DNA of 64,000 nt from DATFJT01 sp965230755 (GTDB taxonomy: Bacteria > Bacteroidota > Bacteroidia > Chitinophagales > Saprospiraceae), in the NCBI GenBank assembly GCA_965230755.1, contig CBDDLT010000015.1:310001-374000 (forward strand), written 5' to 3'. The notes beneath the pieces are model-generated. The model saw only the letters and a list, made by a program, of their open reading frames with translations. It did no database searches and was not told the origin of the DNA. Every line of letters begins with the position of its first letter. The stretch's first letter is position 1. This document shows positions 1 through 9,153 of this stretch, piece by piece. Both the position numbers and the translations under genes were made by a program.

Positions 1-7
1 AAATAGA

Positions 8-556
8 ATGAAGGATATTTCAAATATGGTAAAACTTGCTCAACAAAAGGATCCGGAGGGATTCAGGTTGATTTACGAGCAATATTCCAATTATTTATTC
101 GGGGTGTGTAAAAGGTACTTAAACACACAGGAAGATGCCGAAGAGGCACTGTCGGATGCCTTCATTCAGGCTTTTAAAAAGATTGATCAATTGCAGGATG
201 CCGCGAGTCTACGGGCCTGGTTAAAGACGATCGTTATTCGAACCTGTCTGGCCATTGTAAAGAAGAAAAAGCTCGAAGTGGAAGATATCGATCTCAACGT
301 GGGAAAAATATACGACCAAGAAGATGCTTTATCGAATCTGAGTCTGGAAGAGTTGAAAAGTTATATCGATGATCTGCCTTTGGGGTATAAAAGTGTTTTC
401 AACCTCTATTTTATTGAGGGTTATAATCACAAAGAAATTGCGGATATGCTCAGTATCAGTACGGGAACTTCGAAATCCCAACTGAGTAAAGCTCGAAAAA
501 GACTACAAATGACCATCATCAATAATCGTGAACTACCTAATCTAATTGCACTATGA
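8..556 (+). CDS. ECF-type RNA polymerase sigma-70 factor
   Basis: Alternative sigma factor that would direct core RNA polymerase to a small regulon. The 182-residue length fits an ECF sigma factor with regions 2 and 4 only. Region 2 spans about residues 17-85, with the acidic EDAEEALSDAF helix and a basic RAWLKTIVIRT stretch. Region 4 spans about residues 118-165, with the HKEIADMLSIS helix-turn-helix and a closing KARKRLQ segment. The stop overlaps the start of the next gene (553) by 4 bases, so the two are translationally coupled, the usual layout of a sigma factor with its membrane-bound regulator. The upstream promoter lies outside the window, and the target promoter cannot be inferred. 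Confidence 0.93.
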   Translation: MKDISNMVKLAQQKDPEGFRLIYEQYSNYLFGVCKRYLNTQEDAEEALSDAFIQAFKKIDQLQDAASLRAWLKTIVIRTCLAIVKKKKLEVEDIDLNVGKIYDQEDALSNLSLEELKSYIDDLPLGYKSVFNLYFIEGYNHKEIADMLSISTGTSKSQLSKARKRLQMTIINNRELPNLIAL

Positions 557-1311
557 AAAGACTAGATAAAGAAAAGGCCAAGGCATTAGAAAATTTGTAT
601 TCCTCTGCTCCTTCCAGTCAAGTTTGGGAAAGCATTGCTCAAGGAATTATGGAAGAGAAGAAGCAAAAAAAGAAGTCCTTCCTTTCGGTTTTAAGACCAT
701 ATGTATGGAATAGATATGCTATGGCGGCTAGTATCTTATTATTTATGGGTATTGGATTGTGGATTCAACTTTACAATGATGCTGACAGCTCGGATGCTCG
801 TATAGTTGCAGAAGCTACTAAAGCTCCACAGGAAAGAACTGTACAACCCGTGGTAACTGAATCAGTACAAAATCCAAATCCTATAGCAAAAGAGGTCTCT
901 GCACATCCGGTTATAAAAGAAGTGAAGAATTTTCCGGTCAAGAGGATTCAAAAAACAAATGATTCGAACCAAGAGTTTATCGTTGCTGCTCCAGATATTA
1001 ATAAAGAAAGCTCTGGTGAGTCCGAAACAATTGCGGACAGAAATAATATCAAAGTAGACGTCATTGATGTCTTACCAACAGCTGAATTTAATGAAATTGC
1101 AGTCGCTCAGAAATCGGTGAAAAATGTAGCCAATATCGCTCCAACAAAAAATACAATTGAGGCTAGGTCAGATGCGAAGTCAGAAATAAAACTTATAGAC
1201 CAGCTCAAAGAAAATGCGGTGGCTTTTCTTTCCAACAAAGTCAGTGAACTTGGGGAAGAACTGAATATCAAGAACTCTAGAAAAATTAAGAGCATAGAAA
1301 TTATATATTAA
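553..1311 (+). CDS. Single-pass membrane protein, probable anti-sigma partner
   Basis: A 252-residue protein with a short cytoplasmic N-terminus (about 1-50, rich in K and E), one membrane helix at about residues 54-73 and a long low-complexity envelope part. I see no zinc-binding anti-sigma motif and no named domain. The call as a sigma-factor regulator rests on position (4-base overlap with the ECF gene) and on topology. A 19-base gap separates it from the outer-membrane barrel gene downstream, so the three probably form one operon sensing an envelope condition. It could also be an unrelated envelope protein. Confidence 0.6.
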   Translation: MKRLDKEKAKALENLYSSAPSSQVWESIAQGIMEEKKQKKKSFLSVLRPYVWNRYAMAASILLFMGIGLWIQLYNDADSSDARIVAEATKAPQERTVQPVVTESVQNPNPIAKEVSAHPVIKEVKNFPVKRIQKTNDSNQEFIVAAPDINKESSGESETIADRNNIKVDVIDVLPTAEFNEIAVAQKSVKNVANIAPTKNTIEARSDAKSEIKLIDQLKENAVAFLSNKVSELGEELNIKNSRKIKSIEIIY

Positions 1312-1330
1312 AAACATTAAATTTTAAACT

Positions 1331-2188
1331 ATGAAAGTCAAATTATTGGTAGTACTCGTTTCATTCCTTTTGCCACTTTTTGCGTGGTCACAAGACGAAC
1401 CATCGGATCGCGAAAGGAAACTCGAGCAGTTAATGGATCAGATTGAACAATTAGAATCGATTGTCGACAGTATCTCGGAGGAAATTGATATTGATTTCGA
1501 CTTTGATGATATGGATGAGGATGATAAAAAATTCGAATGGGACAATGATCGCGTTAAAATCGATCTAAGCAATGGTAGAGAATCACTTACTAAAGGATCT
1601 GTCATTATTTCTCTCGGACCTACTTTTCTTTTAGATGACGAAGTTAGTGATGCCATTACTCCAGATTTTAAACCATTCAGATCATGGAGCGGTCAATTAG
1701 GTTTTGGTTTCCTTACAAGATTTGGTCATCAGTCCACTGTTGGGCTAGAATACGGTTTGGTTTATCGATTTGTAGAGTTAGAAAACCGGGATGATATGGT
1801 CCTGGCTGAAAACACGAATAATCTATTCGAATATATCGAAAATGATGTCAGTTTGGACGAATCGGAGCTTTACTCCAATTACCTTACGGTGCCGGTGGCA
1901 TTGAGATTCAATGACAAAAACAATAGTAAGTTTTCCGTATCCATTGGAGGATTTGTAGGGCTTAGGCTGAATGGAAAACAAGAGTTAAAGTATGAAAATA
2001 ACGGCTCAAAGATAAAGTCAAGGGAAAGAAATGAGTTTGGATTGCCGGACTTTAACTACGGAGTAAGTTTTGGAATTGGAGGAGAAAGTGTCCAATTATA
2101 TTCCACTTATGAACTCTCTAACTTCTTTGACAGTGAGGATGTGTACAAATGGAATGTGCTTACTACAGGAGTAAGATTTGCCTTCTAA
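1331..2188 (+). CDS. Outer-membrane beta-barrel protein (PorT-like superfamily)
   Basis: A 285-residue exported protein. A signal peptide covers about residues 1-20 (cleavage after AWSQ). An acidic, probably helical segment at about 22-75 contains many D and E. From about 88 to the C-terminus alternating hydrophobic and polar strands end in an aromatic residue (...GVRFAF), typical of an outer-membrane barrel. It is third in the ECF sigma operon, so it is either a regulon target or the envelope element being monitored. The barrel type (outer membrane protein beta-barrel domain) is clear; the substrate or role is unknown. Confidence 0.75.
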   Translation: MKVKLLVVLVSFLLPLFAWSQDEPSDRERKLEQLMDQIEQLESIVDSISEEIDIDFDFDDMDEDDKKFEWDNDRVKIDLSNGRESLTKGSVIISLGPTFLLDDEVSDAITPDFKPFRSWSGQLGFGFLTRFGHQSTVGLEYGLVYRFVELENRDDMVLAENTNNLFEYIENDVSLDESELYSNYLTVPVALRFNDKNNSKFSVSIGGFVGLRLNGKQELKYENNGSKIKSRERNEFGLPDFNYGVSFGIGGESVQLYSTYELSNFFDSEDVYKWNVLTTGVRFAF

Positions 2189-2208
2189 GAAATAAGAATT
2201 GGGTTTTG

Positions 2209-2245
2209 ATTTGGCTCACTATCCTAAATGGGAGGTGGGCCAAAT
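2209..2245. terminator. Hairpin terminator between convergent genes
   Basis: Inverted repeat with 11-base arms ATTTGGCTCAC (2209-2219) and GTGGGCCAAAT (2235-2245), one mismatch and a 15-base loop. It lies between the convergent barrel gene and LamG gene and is likely bidirectional. Confidence 0.6.
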
Positions 2246-2248
2246 TAA

Positions 2249-3454
2249 TTATCGGATTAAGGTAACACTACCGTTGACCAATTTCTTCTCTCCATTGCAA
2301 AAATAAACCAACTTATAAATATACACACCGGGCATTGCATTTTCCCCATTAATGGTGCCATCCCAAGAATCATAAACATCGGTTGTTTCGAAAACCAGGC
2401 CTCCCCAGCGATCATAAACTTGCAGAATTTCTATCTCTTCGGTTACCACGGGATTATCTACTTTAAAAACTTCATTTTTACCATCCCCATTGGGTGTAAA
2501 TGCATTGGCTAAAAATACCTGATCACACTGCACAGAATTGGGATCAACTACGATAATTCTAACTGTATCCAAAGCATTACAGTTACCGTGATTGGCATTG
2601 ACAAAGTAGGTCATGGACTCTTGTGGAAATACCCGAACGCTCCTCATATTGCGACTTGAGATATCAATATTAGGTGTCCATAGAAATTGATTAGCACAAG
2701 AATTGCCCACTTCAAGATCTAGGGTGTCACCCAGAAAAATAGTAGTATCTCTTTGTGTAATAACATCCGGACGTCCATATAATTGACGTATTTCCGAGTC
2801 TTGTAATTCCCGAGAATAATAAACAAACTCATCAATATTTCCTCGGAATCTTCGAAATACAGTTCCCACACAAGGTCCATTTCCTAAGTTCCAAGGGCCA
2901 GCCGTTCCAAGGTCTAGAATTCCTCCGGCAGCTTGTCCGGATCTAACGAATTCTCCGTTTATGTACAATCTGATCCTGTTGGCAGATTTTGTTAAGGTTA
3001 CATGTGTCCAACACTGTCCCTCCTCCAAGCGATGGGTGAATGCGATAAAATTATTGATGTTTTCGGATGCAGTAATACTAATATCTCTGGAGGGGTGGCT
3101 ATATGTAATTTGCAAACTATTGTCATTGCTACACTGAGCACGCTTGGAAAGAAGTACAAAATTTCCACTTTGACCAAGATGACGGAAATAAAAGCTCAAG
3201 GTAAATGTTCCAGTCGAGGGATATAGATTAGAAAATTCATTAGTATATCGAATATCGCCGGTCAAGCCATCCAACAAAACCGATTCTTCTCTAACACCAC
3301 ATTCGCAGGATACATTTCCCGTAACCTGAGCTTCTTGCACATCACAAGAATCAAAGCTCAGATACTCCACAAAACCCTCCGGAACTTGAGCAGTTAAGAA
3401 AATCCAACTTTGAAGAATTAATAAAACTGTAAAAACTAACGATTTTCGTTGCAT
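2249..3454 (-). CDS. Secreted LamG-domain protein with gliding-type T9SS C-terminal domain
   Basis: A 401-residue secreted protein. A signal peptide covers about 1-22 (ends LTAQ). Residues about 25-225 resemble a concanavalin/LamG jelly roll, with phrases such as FTLSFYFRH, RLYINGEFVRSG and GNIDEFVYYSREL. About 226-310 forms a small PKD/Ig-like region. The C-terminus (about 315-401) matches the gliding-motility-associated (CHU_C) domain: FTPNGDGKNEVF, VYDRWGGLVFE, WDGT and PGVYIYKL. That domain directs type IX secretion to the surface. Its ligand is probably a glycan or matrix component, by inference. It is monocistronic and convergent with the barrel gene. Confidence 0.85.
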   Translation of the reverse strand: MQRKSLVFTVLLILQSWIFLTAQVPEGFVEYLSFDSCDVQEAQVTGNVSCECGVREESVLLDGLTGDIRYTNEFSNLYPSTGTFTLSFYFRHLGQSGNFVLLSKRAQCSNDNSLQITYSHPSRDISITASENINNFIAFTHRLEEGQCWTHVTLTKSANRIRLYINGEFVRSGQAAGGILDLGTAGPWNLGNGPCVGTVFRRFRGNIDEFVYYSRELQDSEIRQLYGRPDVITQRDTTIFLGDTLDLEVGNSCANQFLWTPNIDISSRNMRSVRVFPQESMTYFVNANHGNCNALDTVRIIVVDPNSVQCDQVFLANAFTPNGDGKNEVFKVDNPVVTEEIEILQVYDRWGGLVFETTDVYDSWDGTINGENAMPGVYIYKLVYFCNGEKKLVNGSVTLIR

Positions 3455-3504
3455 ACCATGATATTAAAGTGATATAACGCTTATTGTCTTTGGGAAAATA
3501 TAAT

Positions 3505-3828
3505 CTATTTGAACAAATCTCCCAATCCGGATAAATTCCCCATACCAGGCAACATATCATTGATCATATTTTGAGATAACTCTTGTTCTTTAGCTGCCGC
3601 CTGATCTAACCCATCTTGCAGTGCGACGAGTATCAAATCCAAAAGCTCTTCTTTTCTATCCAAGCTGATCAAATCATCAACGATGTCTATACTTTTTATC
3701 TGCCGACCCGCAGTTAAAGTAAATTTGACTTGCTCTTCACCAGACTGGGCCTCAATTTCTATTTCATTGAGTTTATCCTTGATCTCCTGTTGTTTTTCTT
3801 CAAGATTTCCGAAAATATTACCAAACAT
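3505..3828 (-). CDS. YbaB/EbfC family nucleoid-associated protein
   Basis: A 107-residue DNA-binding protein of the YbaB/EbfC family, expected to act as a tweezer-like dimer on the nucleoid. The N-terminus has a coiled-coil helix (about 8-30), followed by beta strands with VKFTLTAGRQIKSIDI, the conserved central sheet, and a helix with LLDLILVALQDGL. The C-terminus has a flexible GMGNLSGLGDLF tail. In many bacteria ybaB sits beside recR or dnaX, but here it stands alone, about 50 bases upstream of the LamG gene on the same strand. Confidence 0.88.
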   Translation of the reverse strand: MFGNIFGNLEEKQQEIKDKLNEIEIEAQSGEEQVKFTLTAGRQIKSIDIVDDLISLDRKEELLDLILVALQDGLDQAAAKEQELSQNMINDMLPGMGNLSGLGDLFK

Positions 3829-4006
3829 ATTTCAAAATTTTACACAAATATAAGGCAATAAGAACTTATTGCTCTATTGTAAATGCAATACTATAAATTC
3901 AAATCTATCTGGCTACCTAATGTCTAAAAGATTTGAAATAACCGCGAAAAAGAGATTTAAAACGTTGTAGGTTAGTAGGCCAGGGGGTGACCAACACTTA
4001 TAAACC

Positions 4007-4037
4007 TTGTCTAAATATTAATAATTTATTATTTTTG
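4007..4037 (+). promoter_or_regulatory. Bacteroidota-type promoter for the T9SS protein gene
   Basis: TTG at 4007-4009, a 20-base spacer, and TATTTTTG at 4030-4037. This matches the Bacteroidota consensus of a -33 TTTG-like box and a -7 TAnnTTTG box. It lies 18 bases upstream of the ATG at 4055. Confidence 0.65.
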
Positions 4038-4054
4038 CGCAAAATCATGAAACT

Positions 4055-5107
4055 ATGAGAAATTTATACTTAGCGATAGTAATGCTAATCTCCTTAAGCT
4101 ATGGTCACGCTCAATTGGCCACATGGAATAACACATGTAACGGAAATGCTGGAGTCGCTGGTAGTGCAACAGTTACACCTTATACAGTTGGTGTAAATGC
4201 CGGATGTCAGGTATCTTGCTTTATCAATAAGGGAAATATCACCAATTATGATGGTGGTTTCTCTGATGAGATCTTTTTTGGTTATACCGCTGCAGAGAAC
4301 ACATCCATCTCTTCTATTGAATATAGCATAAACAGACAAGGGGCTACTTTCGAAGCTTGGACGTTATTTGTGCAAGTGGGTTCTACAGTTGTTGTTAATA
4401 AGGTTATCAATTCTTCACATTCAGGAACTGCAGCCTTTTCAGAGCCTTTAAATGCTATGGTTGATGCTGGTGATGGAGTAAGTGTATATATATGGCCTGA
4501 ATCTTATCCGACTACTCCTGATTGCAACGCATCTTCAGTTTACTTTGCTTTAGATAGAGCAGAGATACTTGGAAGCCTTCTTCCTGTTGAGTTGACCAAC
4601 TTCAGTTCAGAAGTTAATAAAAATGGAGTCGAACTAAAATGGACGACTGCTACTGAGTTGAACAATGATTATTTTGAAATTCTTAAAAGCGTCAACGGTC
4701 AGCACTTCGAATCTATAGGAAAAGTACAGGGAAATGGTACAACAAGAGAAGAAAGTCATTATTCTTTCTTTACTGATCAGTTGGAGACAACAGCATACTA
4801 CAAGTTGAAGCAGTATGATTATGACGGAATGTTTTCTTTTTCTCCTGTTATTTCAGTGAGTAAGAATTCTAATGATATTGATGCTTTAGTATCCAGCCCT
4901 AGAGTTAACGCCAACAGAGAAATAGAATGGATCTCTAGTAAAGGTGGTTCTGTAAGATTGTTCAATAATGTTGGACAAATAATGGATAGTTACACTTGGA
5001 GTGTAGAGGGAGTTCAAAGTTTTGATATAAGTGGAATGAACTTTAATTCAGGTATTGTATTCTTGGTGGATTCTGATAATGTGGTGCACAAGTTATTTGT
5101 CCGTTAA
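4055..5107 (+). CDS. Secreted protein with T9SS-associated C-terminal module
   Basis: A 350-residue exported protein with a signal peptide at about 1-19 (ends YGHAQ). Residues 20-175 match no domain I recognise; they contain several cysteines (NTCNGNAG, AGCQVSCF). From about residue 174 comes the common Bacteroidota module LLPVELTNFSSEV, then KWTTATELNNDYFEI and YYKLKQYDYDG, a fibronectin-like fold found ahead of type IX sorting domains. The last 70 residues form a degenerate sorting domain (SGIVFLVDSDN). It has its own promoter and a strong terminator, so it is monocistronic. Function unknown; surface-exposed or released is the expected location. Confidence 0.72.
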   Translation: MRNLYLAIVMLISLSYGHAQLATWNNTCNGNAGVAGSATVTPYTVGVNAGCQVSCFINKGNITNYDGGFSDEIFFGYTAAENTSISSIEYSINRQGATFEAWTLFVQVGSTVVVNKVINSSHSGTAAFSEPLNAMVDAGDGVSVYIWPESYPTTPDCNASSVYFALDRAEILGSLLPVELTNFSSEVNKNGVELKWTTATELNNDYFEILKSVNGQHFESIGKVQGNGTTREESHYSFFTDQLETTAYYKLKQYDYDGMFSFSPVISVSKNSNDIDALVSSPRVNANREIEWISSKGGSVRLFNNVGQIMDSYTWSVEGVQSFDISGMNFNSGIVFLVDSDNVVHKLFVR

Positions 5108-5133
5108 GAACCAATATTTCTAAAAGATATAAT

Positions 5134-5163
5134 AAAAAGCAGTGAAAATTTTCATTGCTTTTT
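5134..5163 (+). terminator. Strong rho-independent terminator
   Basis: A 15-base arm AAAAAGCAGTGAAAA (5134-5148) pairs with TTTTCATTGCTTTTT (5149-5163) with one G-U pair. The right arm ends in a T tract. It follows the T9SS protein gene by 27 bases. Confidence 0.75.
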
Positions 5164-5303
5164 ATATTTCAGCTGTATTCCTGCTCACCAATGAAGCTTT
5201 CCTTTTATTACAGCCTTCTGCTCTTCACCCTAAAATTATGGCAGCATTCATCATCAAAATGACAGAAATTGCATAAATTACTTGCAATTGATCCTTCTGA
5301 ATA

Positions 5304-6122
5304 ATGCAAGAATTCTTATTCTTTTTCGAAAATCTTAGCAGTGCTCAAAAACTTCTTTGGGTAATTATTGTCCTGGCTTTCTTCTGGATATTAGAAGGCA
5401 ATTATCCCCTATTTCGTCATTCCTATAAAAAATGGAGCCATGCCAAAACCAATTTAGTGCTTCTTGGAAGCACCATTATTATCAATGCTATTTTCGGCGT
5501 TTTGAGTTTAGGTGTTTTTCTATTTATTGAAAACAATCACTTCGGATTGCTTAATCTTATCAATCTTCCAGTTTTGGCTGAGGTGCTTTTGGGTGTTATG
5601 ATTCTAGATTTGATTGCTCAATATGGCGTTCATTATTTACTGCATAAAGTTTCTCCTATGTGGCGTTTTCACATGGTTCATCACAGCGATACCCATGTTG
5701 ACGCCAGTACCGGAACTCGTCATCATCCCGGAGATTATATTTTCAGAGAATTGTTTTCTCTTCTGGCAGTGATCGTCGGAGGAATTCCACTTTCTGTGTA
5801 TCTCATGTATAGAATTATTACAGTGTTCTGCACATATTTTACCCATGCTAACTTAAAAATTCCGTCAAAGCTGGATAAGGCAATAAGCTGGGTATTTATA
5901 TCACCGAATATGCATAAATTCCATCATCATTTTGAACGCCCATGGACAGACTCTAACTATGGGAATATTTTCTCTTTCTGGGATCGAATATTTGGAACCT
6001 TTGTCTATCAAGACACCAGTGATATAAAGTATGGCTTGGATGTATTGGATTCGAATAGATCTGAAGACCTAAAACGACAATTGATGATTCCCTTCGATAA
6101 AAGCATCAAAACCGATTATTGA
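5304..6122 (+). CDS. Sterol desaturase / fatty acid hydroxylase family membrane protein
   Basis: A 272-residue integral membrane di-iron oxygenase of the fatty acid hydroxylase superfamily. Several hydrophobic helices (about 15-30, 48-76, 85-107, 150-180) carry the histidine clusters that hold the iron pair: H110-x3-H114, H123-x2-HH (to 127), HH at 140-141, H181 and HKFHHH at 204-209. Such enzymes hydroxylate or desaturate lipid chains or sterol-like substrates using O2. The substrate cannot be told from sequence. It stands alone, convergent with the pseudouridine synthase gene. Confidence 0.88.
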   Translation: MQEFLFFFENLSSAQKLLWVIIVLAFFWILEGNYPLFRHSYKKWSHAKTNLVLLGSTIIINAIFGVLSLGVFLFIENNHFGLLNLINLPVLAEVLLGVMILDLIAQYGVHYLLHKVSPMWRFHMVHHSDTHVDASTGTRHHPGDYIFRELFSLLAVIVGGIPLSVYLMYRIITVFCTYFTHANLKIPSKLDKAISWVFISPNMHKFHHHFERPWTDSNYGNIFSFWDRIFGTFVYQDTSDIKYGLDVLDSNRSEDLKRQLMIPFDKSIKTDY

Positions 6123-6138
6123 TACTCGGGCTAAAATC

Positions 6139-6155
6139 ATCGATAGTTTATCGAT
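6139..6155. terminator. Possible hairpin between convergent genes
   Basis: Perfect inverted repeat ATCGATA-GTT-TATCGAT in the 34-base gap between convergent stops. It is AT-rich and short, so a weak terminator at best. Confidence 0.35.
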
Positions 6156-6156
6156 T

Positions 6157-7824
6157 TCAGTCAAAATTCGCTTCTTGCGAGAACTCTACCCATTCCTTTG
6201 ATTCAGGATGTTGAAACCGAATGAATTCAGCGTGAAGACAAAGTCGTTTTCCTATATGACCATAGAGTCTATCACCAAGAATTGGACTGGCCAAGCCCTT
6301 GTGATGAGCCGCATGAACACGCAATTGATGTGTTCTTCCTGTCTCAGGATAAAAATAAACTTTCGTCAGACCATTTTCAGACCATATCCGCTCCCACCTA
6401 CTCACCGCTGGTTTACCATGCTCAAAACAAACCAATTGACGTGGTCGATCATCTAGGTCAACCCGAAGCGGTAGATTAACCACCCCTTTCGTTTCTTCTA
6501 TTTCACCCTCAAGCAAGGCAACATACCTCTTGAAGACCCTTCTCTCAATGAATTCCTTCTGTAAGTTTCGATACGCATCTAAGTCCCTTGCAATAACCAT
6601 GATACCAGAAGTAGCCATGTCCAATCGGTGAACGATGACCGGACCAGTAAGATCTTCATACCTGGACTTTATCCTGCTTAATACGCTATCTTTTCGAAAG
6701 CGTCCCGGAACAGAAAGTAATCCGGGAGGTTTACTAATAACAATCAAAGACTGATCTTCATACAAAATGTTGATGTCTTCCGCGGATTCTGCGAATTCCA
6801 TGAATTCAAGAGATTCGACCGCTGAATTGGCCAACATGAATTTTAATATCGGACCACACTTACCACGACAAGACGGGTAAAAATTCTTGTGCTTCCTTAT
6901 CTCGGATACAGGAGGTATTCCCCACCAGAATTCCGCCAAGGCAATCGGCTTTAATTTTTGTTGGAAGGCATACTGAAATAATTTAACAGCCGCACATTCA
7001 CCAGCACCAGAAGGCGGAATCCCCTGATCCTCGAAAATTTTTTTCAGACTTTGACGATTCCCTTCTTCGTCATAAAATTGGTACTGTTCGAATAATTGTT
7101 TTTGAAGATGAAGCGATTTTGTCTTTCGAGCCACTTTCAATTGTTCTATTCGAATCTTATAAGACTCCATTTCTTCTTCTATCTTCTCTATTCTTCCCTT
7201 CCATTCTCGCTTAAGATTCTTTAGAACAAGGTGATCCTCGCTACTTTCAGTGTTCAATTTTTTATTAATCGCATCCCGTTCTTCACTCTCCATATCCTGA
7301 GATTCGATCCGAACTCTCTTGCGAATTTCCTTCTTCTCTTTATGCCCTGCTTTAATCAAACCAATTTCGTGATTCCTCTGCTCATTGGCCTGATAAAGTT
7401 CCTCTTTTAATGCGGTATAGTCTTCTGACTGCAATATACCTTGTAAGCTTCTGTTCAGTTGATTCAACTCTTCCTCTCCGATTCTAAAAAAGCCTTGCTC
7501 GTCAAGCATATCATATACCGGAGGCACAAAAAAGCGGTGATTATTCCTGCCTGCAAGCTTACCCGAAAAGGCCGCCAAATAACCCAACTCTCCATTTTGA
7601 TTAGCAACGACCAACACTCCAAACATTTTACCAAGAGACTCCTCCGTTTTATGTGGCCCGAGCCCAAAGTCATGAAGCCAATCCGTCTGATTGATCAGAT
7701 AATCCTGTAATTCTCGCACAGCAATTTCCGCCAAAGGAGATATCTTAACTTCAAATGGATTGTTCAGTTTGAGACCTAATGTACCCTGAACTTCGTATTG
7801 AATTGGGTGAAACTTATCATTCAC
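6157..7824 (-). CDS. RluA-family pseudouridine synthase with long N-terminal extension
   Basis: Converts uridine to pseudouridine in RNA. The C-terminal catalytic domain (about residues 350-555) has VIVHRLDMATSG with catalytic D402, then the RluA-type GRTHQLRVH motif. The protein is 555 residues against about 220-330 for simple RluA enzymes. The extra N-terminal part contains a globular segment (1-135), a charged coiled coil (about 137-247) and a conserved stretch with CRGKCGP near 319-324. Related long RluA proteins are known in other bacteria, but the role of the extension is unclear. It overlaps the O-antigen ligase gene by 4 bases. Confidence 0.87.
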   Translation of the reverse strand: MNDKFHPIQYEVQGTLGLKLNNPFEVKISPLAEIAVRELQDYLINQTDWLHDFGLGPHKTEESLGKMFGVLVVANQNGELGYLAAFSGKLAGRNNHRFFVPPVYDMLDEQGFFRIGEEELNQLNRSLQGILQSEDYTALKEELYQANEQRNHEIGLIKAGHKEKKEIRKRVRIESQDMESEERDAINKKLNTESSEDHLVLKNLKREWKGRIEKIEEEMESYKIRIEQLKVARKTKSLHLQKQLFEQYQFYDEEGNRQSLKKIFEDQGIPPSGAGECAAVKLFQYAFQQKLKPIALAEFWWGIPPVSEIRKHKNFYPSCRGKCGPILKFMLANSAVESLEFMEFAESAEDINILYEDQSLIVISKPPGLLSVPGRFRKDSVLSRIKSRYEDLTGPVIVHRLDMATSGIMVIARDLDAYRNLQKEFIERRVFKRYVALLEGEIEETKGVVNLPLRVDLDDRPRQLVCFEHGKPAVSRWERIWSENGLTKVYFYPETGRTHQLRVHAAHHKGLASPILGDRLYGHIGKRLCLHAEFIRFQHPESKEWVEFSQEANFD

Positions 7825-9056
7825 TGTTCAAGCCTTAAATCACCAGTTAAACTTTGATCGAATCGCATCAAGAAGAAAACAAAAAAACTGAATATGGCTA
7901 CTCCCAGACTATTTTCAATGGTATTCTCAAAAAGAAATGACAATAATAAAATGCTTAATATGGCCACAGAACCTGGAGAAATGAAAAATTGATGCCAATA
8001 TAATGGCGATAGACACACTATAATCATCAGCAACCCTAGGATTATTCCATGGCCTGCAAGAAAACTTAGATACTGGTTATGAGGCAATAAAAATTGATCG
8101 TCCTCTGAAAATTTTTCCTTCCAGCATTGTTCCATACCCGTTTTTGTGTCTCCCGCACCAACACCTAAAATCAGGTTATTGGAAAACAACTCCCATCCAC
8201 ATTGATAAGATTTGGATCTATTGGTCAAGGTAGTATTGTTCTCCGCATTGGACAATAATTCTCTGATTTCCCAGTAGGTGTACCCCATTTTGGTTTTGAA
8301 ACTTGGGATATTCCACGCCAAAAACAAAAAAGCTACCATTGCCACTGGCAATAAAAGAACAATTTTCCATGACTTATGCTGTACAACGTAATAGACTGCT
8401 AAAATCATCAATCCAAGATACGCTGACACAAGTCCGCTCCTGACCGAAAGTATATGCAGAAAGACAAAAATAAGCACAGAAAGAACCAAATAAGCCCACG
8501 AATATCGTGAAGTTCCTTGCCAAAACTTTGATAAGGAAACGATTAAAGCTATGGACATTACCAAGGCAAATCTGATGTGATTGGACGGTGTTGGAAAATG
8601 TCCTCCGAGCCTGACTTCTTCGTTGATGGCAGCCATATCCATAAAATACCAACTCAAGACAAGAATTATAGCAGCAAAAGCGCAGAGTAGAAACCAATCC
8701 AGCAATCTATTCATTGCTTTCTTAGAAAGCGTTGGTAATAAAATAAATGGTACGGGTAGAATTAGAAAGGGTAGTTTAATCCTCAGCCTTTCCAGATAAT
8801 AAGACATGTCCTCTGAATAAAGTCCTGTAATCAGTGGTACAATAAACAAAAGACTAAAGCCTAGAATTATAAGATTTTTTTTGTTGATCAAGATTTTCCT
8901 ACCAAGAACTAGCGATAATATTCCGATTATAATGAAAATAATTTGAGAGACGGACAACAAGAACCTAGAAAAGAAAAAAGCAGCAAACATTGATGCGATG
9001 GCCAAGATGCTTAGTTTTTCAATAATTTTATTTCTTTCTATAGATTGTAAGACCAT
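7821..9056 (-). CDS. O-antigen ligase / Wzy-type polysaccharide protein
   Basis: A 411-residue polytopic membrane protein with roughly 11 hydrophobic helices and a large polar loop at about 245-320, the arrangement of the Wzy_C / O-antigen ligase family. The loop contains the family-typical GVGAGDTK and HNQYLSFLAGHGI. Such proteins join or polymerise lipid-linked glycans at the periplasmic face. No glycosyltransferases lie next to it, so the glycan is unknown. It is upstream of and overlaps (ATGA-type) the pseudouridine synthase gene and is divergent from pheS. Confidence 0.83.
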   Translation of the reverse strand: MVLQSIERNKIIEKLSILAIASMFAAFFFSRFLLSVSQIIFIIIGILSLVLGRKILINKKNLIILGFSLLFIVPLITGLYSEDMSYYLERLRIKLPFLILPVPFILLPTLSKKAMNRLLDWFLLCAFAAIILVLSWYFMDMAAINEEVRLGGHFPTPSNHIRFALVMSIALIVSLSKFWQGTSRYSWAYLVLSVLIFVFLHILSVRSGLVSAYLGLMILAVYYVVQHKSWKIVLLLPVAMVAFLFLAWNIPSFKTKMGYTYWEIRELLSNAENNTTLTNRSKSYQCGWELFSNNLILGVGAGDTKTGMEQCWKEKFSEDDQFLLPHNQYLSFLAGHGIILGLLMIIVCLSPLYWHQFFISPGSVAILSILLLSFLFENTIENSLGVAIFSFFVFFLMRFDQSLTGDLRLEQ

Positions 9057-9099
9057 TTCGATTCAATTACAATTACTTCTTATTCCAACGGAAAGATAT

Positions 9100-9107
9100 T
9101 AGATTTG
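9100..9107 (+). promoter_or_regulatory. Candidate -7 box for pheS
   Basis: TAGATTTG matches TAnnTTTG and lies about 47 bases before the pheS ATG. No clear -33 TTG is seen at the usual distance, so confidence is low. Confidence 0.35.
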
Positions 9108-9153
9108 TGATTCTATTTGGTCACAATTTCCTTTTAATCAATAAGAAAAGCGC

